The notes below the pieces were generated by a model. The model made no database searches. It worked only from the letters and a program-made list of their open reading frames with translations, and had not been told where the DNA came from. A program made the position numbers and the translations under genes. A DNA stretch of 64,000 nucleotides from an uncultured Lachnospiraceae bacterium (GTDB lineage: Bacteria > Bacillota > Clostridia > Lachnospirales > Lachnospiraceae): NCBI GenBank assembly GCA_902789665.1, contig CADAOY010000003.1, positions 186,001 through 250,000 of the forward strand, in the 5' to 3' direction. Of this stretch, positions 35,106-43,353 are shown one piece after another. Every line of letters starts with the position of its first letter. Positions within the stretch are counted from its first letter, which is position 1.

Positions 35106-37418
35106 CTACTTTACCTTAATAAATGTAAGTTCCATATCTTCTGCCACATAGAAGTCCATGCCGCCTGTATAAACGGTTGAATCCACATCTGTAGCCCATT
35201 CACCATCTTCAAGTTTATATGTGCTTCCTGCTTCAAGGCCAACCTTAACACCTGCAGGAATAACACCGCTTTCCATCCAAGGCGCATATACATCTACTGT
35301 GAAAGTAAATATATTACCTGCCTCATCTTCAGCGCTTATCTTATAAACCATATGTCTGTTGTTGGCATCAAGACTGATGTCTGCTGCCCCATCCTTAACA
35401 GTAACTTCTTCGCCATTAACAGTTACTTTGCTAAGGTGCTCATCAGCCATCTTGAATGAAACTTTATCTGTATATATTTTTCCACCTAAAGCAACTTCAT
35501 TACCATCAACATCAGTAGCCTTACCACTTACTACCGGCGCCTTGGCATCAACTTTGATGCCTTCTTTAATACCGATTCCATCAGTCATGGCACCATCTGA
35601 CTTTCTCTTAAGATAGATATATTTGGTCTTATCAGAAACCTGAACCTTATCTTCATATGTACCATTAAGGGTTAATGAAATGCTGTAACCATCAGGTGCT
35701 GTCAGATAAACATCTGAAACATAATAACCATTATTACCCTTCTTACCGCTTATGCTATATGCATCTGTCGGTGCTGCAAGATAAAGGATTGAGAAATTAA
35801 CATCCTTTGTTCCCTGTCCGAACTTTTCAGTTCCTTCCTGCACTACCCTGCAAATATATTTACCAGGCTCAGTTGGTTTTGTTTCAGAAAATTTATTTTC
35901 ACCAGCTACTGAATATAAATACTTAACAGAACCTGTTGAATCTGATTTAAATGAAGGAGCGTAAGATAAACCATAAAGCTGATCATCAAGGGTCAGAGTA
36001 ATATTAGGAGATGGCTTACTTACACTAGTTGTATTACTTGTATTATCTGTCTTACCTGAATGTCCACTTTCATCAGCAGGTTTAACTTCTTCTTTCTTCT
36101 CCTCTTCCTTCGGCTCTTCCTCTTTTTCCTCTTCCTTCTCTTCCTCTTCCTCAGGAACTACCTCTTCTTCCTCATCATCAGGAATTATCTCTTCTTCATC
36201 ATCATCGTTTGGAATCACTTCTTCAGGATGGAAATTCACTTCATCAAGTCCTGGTGCTACATCGCTGTATGAAAGAGCATCAGACCTTGCACCATTATGC
36301 TCACCACTTGTTATTTTTACATAAACATTAAGACTTTCATTGAACATACCCTCTTCAGGATACAATTCAGCTTCAGTAAATCTAAGAGATGGAGAATATA
36401 TTTCATTATCTTTAGATATCGCCCACCCATTCGGAGCATATACGTATACATATCCATTTTCATCAACTTCTGACACTTCGAAATCTTCAACATCTTCTGC
36501 TGACAAATACTTAACAGTAAAACTACACGGTGAAGAACTTCCACTTGGTCCGGTAACAATAACTTCATAATTACCTGGTGCTGTAGGCATTGTCTGACCA
36601 ATAATTGAAGCAGAAAGTAAGTAATCAAATCTAAACTGGTCGCTTGTATATCCTTCTGGAAAATGAGCATAATTTGCCAGATTATATTCAGCACCCACAT
36701 AAAAATCTTTTCCACTTAAATCATCTATGGTTGGATAGTATCCCATCAGTTCACCAACTTTTTCGTTAGCCGGACCTGTCACACTTTTCCTAACACCTTC
36801 GACATTCAAAGTAAAATTACCTTCAGATGAAATTACGGCATTCATATTTGATTCACTAACTGATACCACAACATCTGTATTAGTTCCAGTCAATTTCAAA
36901 TTACCAGGTCTGTTATTACCACCAGTTACAACTATAGAGCCACCGGTCGTATTATTAAGATTTGCAGTATAAACCTCCAGCACGCCGGATGTTCCTAAAT
37001 TTACACTGCCACTAGCTGTAAAACCGGAAAAGCTTGCAGTACTCCCATTTTCAAATACCACATTTATTCCATCCGAGCATACTATACTCGAACTTGAAAG
37101 TTGTATCCCGGAACTTCCTTCATCGTCAATTGTTAAAGTAGCAGAATCACCCTCCGGAACAATAGTAATAGTGTCCGATGCGCTGCTGGACATACTATGC
37201 ATGATATTTGTTCCACCTTGAGAGTATGAAATAGTATAATAACCTGCGTAAACACTAGGTTCCAATGTAAAGTTGCTTCCTGTAAGGGTCTGATTCTCGG
37301 CTTTAACCTTTACTTTAACCCCAAACACTCCCACAGGTGCCAGCACAAGCAGCAGCACCATAATAACTGATATCCATCTATATGCTTTACTATTCCATTT
37401 CTCTTTAGTAATCTTCAT
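35106..37418 (-). CDS. Secreted multi-domain protein with acidic-basic linker
   Basis: A 770-residue exported protein. A signal peptide occupies about residues 1-40. The N-terminal half (about 45-215) is Ser/Thr/Asn/Gly-rich and resembles a beta-helix with repeated polar turns. A charged Glu/Lys linker lies at about 400-455. The C-terminal half holds Ig-like repeats (VDAKAPVVSGKATDVDGNEV and AEDEAGNIFTFTVDVYAPW). No cell-wall sorting signal is seen. It lies between a FecR-like gene and a CHASE2 cyclase and could present or bind the signal they sense. Family not recognised. Confidence 0.85.
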   Translation of the reverse strand: MKITKEKWNSKAYRWISVIMVLLLVLAPVGVFGVKVKVKAENQTLTGSNFTLEPSVYAGYYTISYSQGGTNIMHSMSSSASDTITIVPEGDSATLTIDDEGSSGIQLSSSSIVCSDGINVVFENGSTASFSGFTASGSVNLGTSGVLEVYTANLNNTTGGSIVVTGGNNRPGNLKLTGTNTDVVVSVSESNMNAVISSEGNFTLNVEGVRKSVTGPANEKVGELMGYYPTIDDLSGKDFYVGAEYNLANYAHFPEGYTSDQFRFDYLLSASIIGQTMPTAPGNYEVIVTGPSGSSSPCSFTVKYLSAEDVEDFEVSEVDENGYVYVYAPNGWAISKDNEIYSPSLRFTEAELYPEEGMFNESLNVYVKITSGEHNGARSDALSYSDVAPGLDEVNFHPEEVIPNDDDEEEIIPDDEEEEVVPEEEEEKEEEKEEEPKEEEKKEEVKPADESGHSGKTDNTSNTTSVSKPSPNITLTLDDQLYGLSYAPSFKSDSTGSVKYLYSVAGENKFSETKPTEPGKYICRVVQEGTEKFGQGTKDVNFSILYLAAPTDAYSISGKKGNNGYYVSDVYLTAPDGYSISLTLNGTYEDKVQVSDKTKYIYLKRKSDGAMTDGIGIKEGIKVDAKAPVVSGKATDVDGNEVALGGKIYTDKVSFKMADEHLSKVTVNGEEVTVKDGAADISLDANNRHMVYKISAEDEAGNIFTFTVDVYAPWMESGVIPAGVKVGLEAGSTYKLEDGEWATDVDSTVYTGGMDFYVAEDMELTFIKVK

Positions 37419-37452
37419 ATCTATTCTCTCTTATCTCAATATTTCAACCTGA

Positions 37453-38355
37453 CTATTTCCACTCAATATCTGTATCTTCTTCTATAGGCTTACTGAAATC
37501 CCAATCCCATGAACCTGAGGATGCAGGCATAAGAGCCGGAACGGTTGCTGTGCTTCCCTTGGTAACTGTCTGGGTAGCAAATACCTGTCCGTTGTACATA
37601 AAGTTAACAGTCTTTGATTTAGCAAGAAGTGCTTTTAACTCTTCCTGGGTTGGAATAAGAACACGACCATCATCAATTACATCAATAAGAAGTTCAATTA
37701 CATCATCCGGAAGTTCCTCATAATCGATTTCTGTCGGATCTGTAAGATAAGCTGTGGTATCACCATCTTCATAGATGATTACTTCCTTACCCTTCTGAAC
37801 TGACACTTCCTCATCACTTACTGTTCCATCCTTGTATACAAGTCTTGTTACAACCTCACCATCAAAAACTGAAACCTTGGTATATTTAACACCATCTTTT
37901 TCATACATCCATACTCTGAATACTGTACCTCTTACAGACATTGTAGAGTTAGGTGTATTAATTTCGTAGTATGATTCATCATTCAGTTTATTCTGAATAT
38001 CATTTGAAATGGCACCATTTAATAAATCAATGGTAATTCTGCTGGATGACTTGTTGCCTTCTGCATTTAAGATAACGCTGGTGTCATCTTCAAAATAGAT
38101 AAACTTATCTTCATCAGCTCTTACTACCATCTTTCCCTTCTTTAAGGAAACGGTATCTCCGCTTTCAAGTACCATATTCTCATAAGGCTCTAACTCACCG
38201 ATTTCAGGTCTTTCAACTGAGCCTGTACCTTCGAACTCGAAGATTTTGAGTAATCTGTAAGAATTATTCTTTCCAAAAATCAGAAAACCCGCCACTGCTG
38301 CCACTGCAACAACTGCAATTACGGAAGAAACAATGATTACTACTTTTTTGTTCAT
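37453..38355 (-). CDS. FecR-domain membrane protein
   Basis: A 300-residue protein with one N-terminal transmembrane helix (about 4-28) and an extracellular FecR domain (about 55-190), seen in the strand pattern ENMVLESGDTVSLKKGKMVV and the hallmark INTPNSTMSVRGTVFRVW. FecR domains are sensor or scaffold modules known from iron transport and often occur with CHASE2 cyclases. The C-terminal part has an InlB-like tail (VNFMYNGQVFATQTVTKGST). First gene of the operon leading to the cyclase; promoter candidates lie upstream. Confidence 0.9.
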   Translation of the reverse strand: MNKKVVIIVSSVIAVVAVAAVAGFLIFGKNNSYRLLKIFEFEGTGSVERPEIGELEPYENMVLESGDTVSLKKGKMVVRADEDKFIYFEDDTSVILNAEGNKSSSRITIDLLNGAISNDIQNKLNDESYYEINTPNSTMSVRGTVFRVWMYEKDGVKYTKVSVFDGEVVTRLVYKDGTVSDEEVSVQKGKEVIIYEDGDTTAYLTDPTEIDYEELPDDVIELLIDVIDDGRVLIPTQEELKALLAKSKTVNFMYNGQVFATQTVTKGSTATVPALMPASSGSWDWDFSKPIEEDTDIEWK

Positions 38356-38403
38356 AAATCATACCTCATAAATACTAAATTAAAGACAATATGCCTATCT
38401 TAT

Positions 38404-38429
38404 AGATTATAGCATAAGAAATATGTCAA
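38404..38429 (-). promoter_or_regulatory. Promoter of the FecR/CHASE2 operon
   Basis: A consensus minus-strand -35 TTGACA lies at 38424-38429. Candidate -10 sequences TCTATA (17-base spacer) or TATAAG (19) follow. Which is used is uncertain. Confidence 0.45.
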
Positions 38430-38489
38430 TTCCAAGAAAAAACCCACACAAAAGTCCCATAAAATGCAACTTTTCTGCAATTTTGAAAA

Positions 38490-38518
38490 TTGACTTATAA
38501 TTCGGATTAGAGTAGTAT
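38490..38518 (+). promoter_or_regulatory. Promoter of the EamA transporter gene
   Basis: Plus-strand -35 TTGACT (38490-38495) and -10 TAGTAT (38513-38518) are separated by 17 bases, about 28 bases before the TTG start. Confidence 0.6.
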
Positions 38519-38545
38519 ATAGACGTTCAGGAAAGGGTAAAATAA

Positions 38546-39478
38546 TTGACTAAGAGTAAAGAAATCGGAATAAATGACCAGACTAAAGGAATAATCTGCA
38601 TCATTCTTGCTGCCGTAGGCTTTTCGCTTATGACTTTTTTCGTGCGTCTTTCAGGAGACCTTCCAACCATGCAGAAAGCCTTCTTTCGCAATGCTTTTGC
38701 CCTTGTGATTGCAATCGGAACCCTGATTGCCAAAAAAGAAAAATTCGTTATTACCAAAGACTTTGGCTCTGATATATTCTTTCGCTGCCTTTTTGGCACA
38801 ACCGGTCTTATAGCCAACTTTTATGCCATAGACAAACTGGTTTTGGCAGATTCCAACATGCTTAATAAGTTATCACCATTCTATGCTATAATTCTGTCCA
38901 TCCCTCTTTTAAAAGAAAAACCATCAAAGACAGATATCATCGCAACCATCATTGCTTTTATCGGAGCACTTTTTATCATAAGACCAACAGGTACCAACAT
39001 GGAACTCATCCCTTCACTGGTTGGCCTGTACGGCGGTATTGGGGCAGGTTTTGCTTATGTATTTGTTAGAAGAGCCACAGGAAAGGGCGCCAAAACACCC
39101 GTCATTGTTATCTGCTTTTCAGCCTTCTCCTGCCTGCTGACATTTCCATTCATGGCATTTGATTTTGTTCCAATGACTACTCTTCAGTGGCTTACATTAA
39201 TAATGGCCGGCTTATCTGCAGCCCTTGGTCAATTCTCAATTACCACGGCTTACAAATATGCACCGGCCAAAAAATTATCCGTATTCGATTATACACAGGT
39301 TATTTTTGCCACCTTGTGGGGGCTTATTTTCTTCCACGAGATACCAACACTCTGGAGCATCATAGGATATATAATAATTGTCACTGTTGCTTTTCTTCGC
39401 TGGAAGAAGGCAAAGGACGAGGATCATCATCAGTCTTCTCAAACATCTGAGGCCAGCACAGAAATACAACAAAAATAA
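38546..39478 (+). CDS. EamA/DMT-family transporter
   Basis: A 310-residue membrane protein with about ten helices in two homologous EamA halves (about 12-150 and 160-295); the second half ends FATLWGLIFFHEIPTLWSIIGYIIIV, the usual EamA end motif. The family exports or imports small metabolites; the substrate is unknown. The start is a TTG preceded by AGGAAAGGG with 8-base spacing. The hydrophilic C-terminal tail (about 290-310) overlaps by 98 bases the end of the convergent gene on the other strand. Confidence 0.9.
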   Translation: MTKSKEIGINDQTKGIICIILAAVGFSLMTFFVRLSGDLPTMQKAFFRNAFALVIAIGTLIAKKEKFVITKDFGSDIFFRCLFGTTGLIANFYAIDKLVLADSNMLNKLSPFYAIILSIPLLKEKPSKTDIIATIIAFIGALFIIRPTGTNMELIPSLVGLYGGIGAGFAYVFVRRATGKGAKTPVIVICFSAFSCLLTFPFMAFDFVPMTTLQWLTLIMAGLSAALGQFSITTAYKYAPAKKLSVFDYTQVIFATLWGLIFFHEIPTLWSIIGYIIIVTVAFLRWKKAKDEDHHQSSQTSEASTEIQQK

Positions 39479-40070
39479 CCAGCATTATTACCCAGATAAA
39501 CAGCTGAACAAGCGACCAGAAAGTTTCTGCCATTCTGTCAATTCTGGCTTCTTCATAAGCCGAACCCAGATAATTACGCATTACAAAATATGCATTATCA
39601 CTAACCGCTGCCACTGCTATACCAATTCGGGTTGTCGCAAATACAACCTTGTTGGCCATTTTGCCCTTGCCAACTAAAAGAATTATCCAGGCAGCCACAA
39701 TAACGACATCAAGATAATGATCTCTCACAACACCCATAAAGGTATTTCCATCATTACTTACAAAAAATACAACAATATAATCTATGATATTTACTATGTG
39801 ATATATGATGCAGAATTTGATAACCAGGGAAAAATCTTTTTTATTTGCCAGAACATAACAAAGTGCAAGCACATAAATTCCCACTTTAAATACTTCCAGC
39901 AAATATCTGATAATAACCATAATATACAGTGCTATTTCACCATGTCCAAATCCATATATAACATTATTAACAATCGGAAAAAGACCCAGCACGGTAATAA
40001 CTATATAATATGCAACAGCTATAAAAGCGAGTACAAGCGATGCTTTTCCCAAAGCATTTTTATTTTTCAT
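39381..40070 (-). CDS. Membrane protein of unknown function
   Basis: A 229-residue protein with about six hydrophobic helices (around 10-32, 43-75, 82-103, 117-135, 140-160 and 185-210) and a polar C-terminal tail. AGAGGA precedes the ATG. I do not recognise the family. Its last 98 bases overlap in antisense with the end of the EamA gene, covering only the hydrophilic tails of both proteins. Codon-frame quality and clear helices support both genes being real. Confidence 0.75.
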   Translation of the reverse strand: MKNKNALGKASLVLAFIAVAYYIVITVLGLFPIVNNVIYGFGHGEIALYIMVIIRYLLEVFKVGIYVLALCYVLANKKDFSLVIKFCIIYHIVNIIDYIVVFFVSNDGNTFMGVVRDHYLDVVIVAAWIILLVGKGKMANKVVFATTRIGIAVAAVSDNAYFVMRNYLGSAYEEARIDRMAETFWSLVQLFIWVIMLVIFVVFLCWPQMFEKTDDDPRPLPSSSEEKQQ

Positions 40071-40155
40071 AATATCCTCTTAATCGTATCCAAAACAAAA
40101 ACAAATACAAACTGCCTATATTCTATCACAACTAAATGCAATTGCAAATAAAACA

Positions 40156-40173
40156 CCCGGGATTTCTCCCGGG
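40156..40173 (-). terminator. Terminator of the feoB operon
   Basis: CCCGGGA and TCCCGGG form a 7-base stem around a four-base loop, followed on the minus strand by TGTTTTATTT. Confidence 0.85.
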
Positions 40174-40208
40174 CATTTCAAAACTTTTATTATTTGTGAA
40201 ATGGATAA

Positions 40209-40376
40209 TTATTTCTTATGACATGTTCCTTTCATTGCACAGCCTGCACAGCTGCCACCGCAGGAACGTATTCCTTTTTTTCTGTCATTAACCAGTTTAA
40301 TTATAATCAGCGCAACTATACAAACCAGCACCAAGCCAACAATTATTGTTCCAATATTTGCCATAATCCAGCTCAT
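40209..40376 (-). CDS. FeoB-associated Cys-rich membrane protein
   Basis: A 55-residue protein: one transmembrane helix (about 7-28) and a C-terminal cluster SCGGSCAGCAMKGTCHKK with four cysteines. This matches the small Cys-rich protein often found next to feoB in Clostridia, thought to help iron(II) uptake, perhaps as a metal-binding FeoC substitute. AAGGAGG lies seven bases before the ATG. It follows feoB by 21 bases in the same transcript and is ended by a terminator. Confidence 0.92.
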   Translation of the reverse strand: MSWIMANIGTIIVGLVLVCIVALIIIKLVNDRKKGIRSCGGSCAGCAMKGTCHKK

Positions 40377-40397
40377 ATAATCGCCTCCTTAAATCTA

Positions 40398-42842
40398 TTA
40401 TTTTGCTTCTTTATATTTCTTAATGAACAGCATATATATCATACCACATAATACTGCAAGTGCAGCAATAAGTCCGATGATATTCATATTGCCTGTGAAG
40501 ATTGAACCAAACTGGTAAATCATAAGTGCTATAACATAAGCAAATCCACATTCCCAGCCAAGTGCAATCCATGTCCACTTGGCACTGTTCATCTCTCTCT
40601 TAATTGCACCGATGGCTGCAAAGCAAGGTGCGCAAAGTAAGTTGAATACTAAGAATGAGTAAGCTGATACTCCGTTAAAAACTAAAGCCATATTGGCATA
40701 TGCTTCATTACCACCATAAAGGACACCCATTGTACCAACGATATTTTCCTTGGCAATAAGACCTGTAACAGATGCAACTGCTGCCTGCCATGTTCCCCAG
40801 CCAAGAGGGATAAATACCCATGAAATACAATTTCCGATCATGGCAAGAAGTGATACATCAAGCTGATCTTCCCCAACCATTCCGAAGCTGCCACCGGCGA
40901 AACCGAATCTACTTAAGAACCAGAGCAAAACTGTTGATAAAAGTACGACTGTTCCGGCTTTCTTAATAAAGCCCCAGCCTCTTTCCCACATAGAGCGAAG
41001 GACATTAACAGGTGTCGGCCAGTGATATGCAGGAAGTTCCATAACAAATGGTGAAGTTTCACCTGCAAATAACTTGGTTTTCTTCAACATAAGACCACTT
41101 ATTATTATTGCTGCCATACCAACGAAGTATGCGCTTGTTGCTACCCATGCGGAGCCGCCGAAGATGGCGCCTGCTACCATACCGATAAACGGAACCTTGG
41201 CACTGCAAGGAATAAATGTAGTTGTAATTATGGTCATTCTTTTATCATTTTCATTTTCAATTGTTCTTGATGCCATGATACCCGGAACGCCACAACCTGT
41301 ACCTATAAGCATGGCAATAAATGATTTACCGGAAAGACCGAATTTTCTGAAAATTCTGTCCAAAACGAAGGCGATACGAGCCATATATCCGCAAGCTTCC
41401 AGACAGGCAAGGAGTAAGAACAATGTAAACATCTGCGGAACAAAACCAAGTACTGAACCAACACCGCCGATGATACCGTCAACGATTAAGCCCTTAAGCC
41501 ATTCTGCTGTATTCATTTTATCAAGAATTGCTTCTGCGATTACAGGAACACCCGGTATCCATACACCGTAAGTCGCCGGATCCGGAGCACCGATTTCACT
41601 CTTATATCCTTCTTCTGTACTTAAGTATTCCGAAACTGCTTCTTCAAGTACATCTTTGCCTGTATTTGGGAACTCTTCAGTTGCAAGAGTTTCTTCATCC
41701 TGAACAATATATGTAACAGCTGCATCTTCAGGTGTTGCTTCAAGCAAAGCATTCAAAGAGCCTTCCATATCATCTTCGTCGAGCTCTACACCATATTCTT
41801 CAGCAAATGCTTCGATGATTACATCTGTGTCTCCGTATCTTTCCTCTGCTTCTTCGAAAGCACCTGTTCCGATACCGAAGAGATGATAGCCATCACCAAA
41901 CAAGCCATCATTAGCCCAGTCTGTTGCAGCGGCGCCTACTGCCACCATGGAAAACCAATATACAAAAAACATAATAAGCGCAAATATCGGAAGACCTAAC
42001 CATCTGCTTGTAACAATCTTATCTATCTTATCTGATGCAGAGAGCTGACCTTCATTTTTTCTCTTATAGCATGTTTTAAGCTTCTCGGATATATAATTAT
42101 ATCTGTCATTTGCAATTATACCTTCTGCATCATCATCAAGTTCTTCTTCTGCTGCCCTGATATCTTCTTCAACGTGTTTTAATGTTTTTTCCGGAATCTG
42201 AAGTTTCTGGAGTACTTTTTCGTCACGCTCGAAGATTTTGATAGCATACCAACGCTGTTTATCAAGAGGCATATCATGAACAACCGCCTCTTCAATATGG
42301 GCAAGGGCATGCTCTACAGGACCTGAGAATATATGATGAGGAATCTGTCTGCCTCCTTCTGCTGCCTTAATTGCAGCCTCAGCTGCTTCCATAATTCCTT
42401 CACCTTTTAAGGCTGAAATCTCAATGATCGGGCATCCCATAGTTTTGGAAAGGATGGAAATATCGATTTCATCACCATTTCGGCGTATTACATCCATCAT
42501 ATTTATGGCAATTACCACCGGAATTCCAAGTTCAAGAAGCTGAGTTGTAAGATATAAATTACGCTCAAGATTGGTTCCGTCGATTATATCAAGGATAGCA
42601 TCAGGTTCTTCATCTACAAGATAGTTACGGGCTACAACTTCTTCAGACGTGTACGGGGAGAGGCTGTATATACCCGGAAGATCTGTGACGATTACGCCGT
42701 CATGCTTCTTTAATTTACCTTCCTTCTTTTCAACTGTTACTCCCGGCCAGTTACCTACAAACTGGTTGGAACCGGTAAGAGCATTAAACAATGTAGTCTT
42801 ACCTGAATTAGGATTACCCGCTAAGGCAATTTTGATATCCAT
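40398..42842 (-). CDS. feoB: FeoB ferrous iron transporter
   Basis: An 814-residue iron(II) permease. The G domain has GNPNSGKTTLFNALTG (G1, 8-23), DLPGIYSL (G3) and NMMDV (G4); a helical GDI region follows, then a polytopic domain with gate motifs including GTGCGVPGIMASRTI. It is larger than many FeoB proteins of about 700 residues. An acidic insertion of roughly 115 residues (about 305-420) lies between the first and second membrane helices and should face outside. Its own promoter carries a DtxR-like box. Confidence 0.96.
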   Translation of the reverse strand: MDIKIALAGNPNSGKTTLFNALTGSNQFVGNWPGVTVEKKEGKLKKHDGVIVTDLPGIYSLSPYTSEEVVARNYLVDEEPDAILDIIDGTNLERNLYLTTQLLELGIPVVIAINMMDVIRRNGDEIDISILSKTMGCPIIEISALKGEGIMEAAEAAIKAAEGGRQIPHHIFSGPVEHALAHIEEAVVHDMPLDKQRWYAIKIFERDEKVLQKLQIPEKTLKHVEEDIRAAEEELDDDAEGIIANDRYNYISEKLKTCYKRKNEGQLSASDKIDKIVTSRWLGLPIFALIMFFVYWFSMVAVGAAATDWANDGLFGDGYHLFGIGTGAFEEAEERYGDTDVIIEAFAEEYGVELDEDDMEGSLNALLEATPEDAAVTYIVQDEETLATEEFPNTGKDVLEEAVSEYLSTEEGYKSEIGAPDPATYGVWIPGVPVIAEAILDKMNTAEWLKGLIVDGIIGGVGSVLGFVPQMFTLFLLLACLEACGYMARIAFVLDRIFRKFGLSGKSFIAMLIGTGCGVPGIMASRTIENENDKRMTIITTTFIPCSAKVPFIGMVAGAIFGGSAWVATSAYFVGMAAIIISGLMLKKTKLFAGETSPFVMELPAYHWPTPVNVLRSMWERGWGFIKKAGTVVLLSTVLLWFLSRFGFAGGSFGMVGEDQLDVSLLAMIGNCISWVFIPLGWGTWQAAVASVTGLIAKENIVGTMGVLYGGNEAYANMALVFNGVSAYSFLVFNLLCAPCFAAIGAIKREMNSAKWTWIALGWECGFAYVIALMIYQFGSIFTGNMNIIGLIAALAVLCGMIYMLFIKKYKEAK

Positions 42843-42865
42843 AACAATAGCTCCTTTTTATAAAC

Positions 42866-42899
42866 ATTATATTAGGTTTTTGCAATTAGCCTAACCTAA
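42866..42899 (-). promoter_or_regulatory. feoB promoter with DtxR-like box
   Basis: The palindrome TTAG-CCTAAC-CTAA (plus strand 42886-42899) matches 14 bases of the DtxR/IdeR consensus. A TATAAT-like -10 lies at about 42866-42871 on the minus strand, so the box overlaps the -35 region. An iron-dependent repressor is expected to bind here. Confidence 0.65.
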
Positions 42900-42917
42900 C
42901 TGGATTTTATTATAAAA

Positions 42918-42931
42918 GGGGACGCATCCCC
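42918..42931 (-). terminator. Terminator of feoA
   Basis: GGGGA-TGCG-TCCCC followed by TTTTAT on the minus strand ends feoA, making feoB depend at least partly on its own promoter. Confidence 0.7.
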
Positions 42932-42940
42932 ACTTTGAAT

Positions 42941-43165
42941 TTATTCTTCAACTTCAATGCTTTCCGCATCTGCTTTACGAAGTGATAACTCATATCCTCT
43001 AACTGTGATTTCTAAAGGATCTCCCAGGGGAGCCACTTTACGAACATGAACTTTTATTCCTTTTGTGATTCCCATATCCATTATACGGCGTCTGATTGCT
43101 CCTTCTCCGTTAATCTTTTTAACTGTGGCTGTTCCGCCTACAGCTACATCTTTCAATGTTTTCAT
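42941..43165 (-). CDS. feoA: FeoA
   Basis: A 74-residue SH3-like protein with the FeoA pattern IRRRIMDMGITKGIKVHVRK followed by APLGDPLEITVRGYELSLRK. FeoA is a small cytoplasmic accessory needed for FeoB-dependent iron(II) uptake. The gene has its own consensus promoter with a TTAG-N6-CTAA palindrome and an AAGGAGAG ribosome binding site, and is separated from feoB by a terminator and the feoB promoter. Confidence 0.95.
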   Translation of the reverse strand: MKTLKDVAVGGTATVKKINGEGAIRRRIMDMGITKGIKVHVRKVAPLGDPLEITVRGYELSLRKADAESIEVEE

Positions 43166-43195
43166 GCTGCTCTCCTTATTGTTATACCATTATGA

Positions 43196-43250
43196 GTTAG
43201 AACTTGCTAACCACCTTCCACATTGTATGCCCAAAGTCAAAAGATGTCAA
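43196..43250 (-). promoter_or_regulatory. feoA promoter with DtxR-like box
   Basis: Minus-strand -35 TTGACA (43245-43250), 17-base spacer and -10 TACAAT (43222-43227). Just downstream is the 16-base palindrome GTTAG-AACTTG-CTAAC (43196-43211), the same TTAG-N6-CTAA pattern found at feoB. Confidence 0.8.
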
Positions 43251-43307
43251 CACATTTTTAATAATAAGATATATTGTTTCTTATTTTCCTGAAGGGTTTA
43301 TGTATGT

Positions 43308-43313
43308 TATAAT
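43308..43313 (+). promoter_or_regulatory. -10 element of the REC-EAL gene
   Basis: A perfect TATAAT lies about 40 bases before the ATG at 43354; the -35 region is weak (TTCCTG, 16-base spacer). Confidence 0.4.
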
Positions 43314-43353
43314 TAAAAAGGTTAGAGGCTTTTTTAAAAGGAGATACTCGGAT

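Noticed and set aside
39717..40151. Plus-strand frame of 144 codons
   Set aside because: It is antisense to a membrane protein with a good ribosome binding site, and its Asn/Ile/Tyr/His-rich composition is typical of a shadow frame.
41074..41571. Plus-strand frame of 165 codons opposite feoB
   Set aside because: It is antisense to conserved FeoB membrane helices and has no independent features.
43204..43353. Longer start for the REC-EAL protein
   Set aside because: The extension crosses the feoA promoter and operator, is not receiver-like, and the ATG at 43354 has AAAAGGAG.
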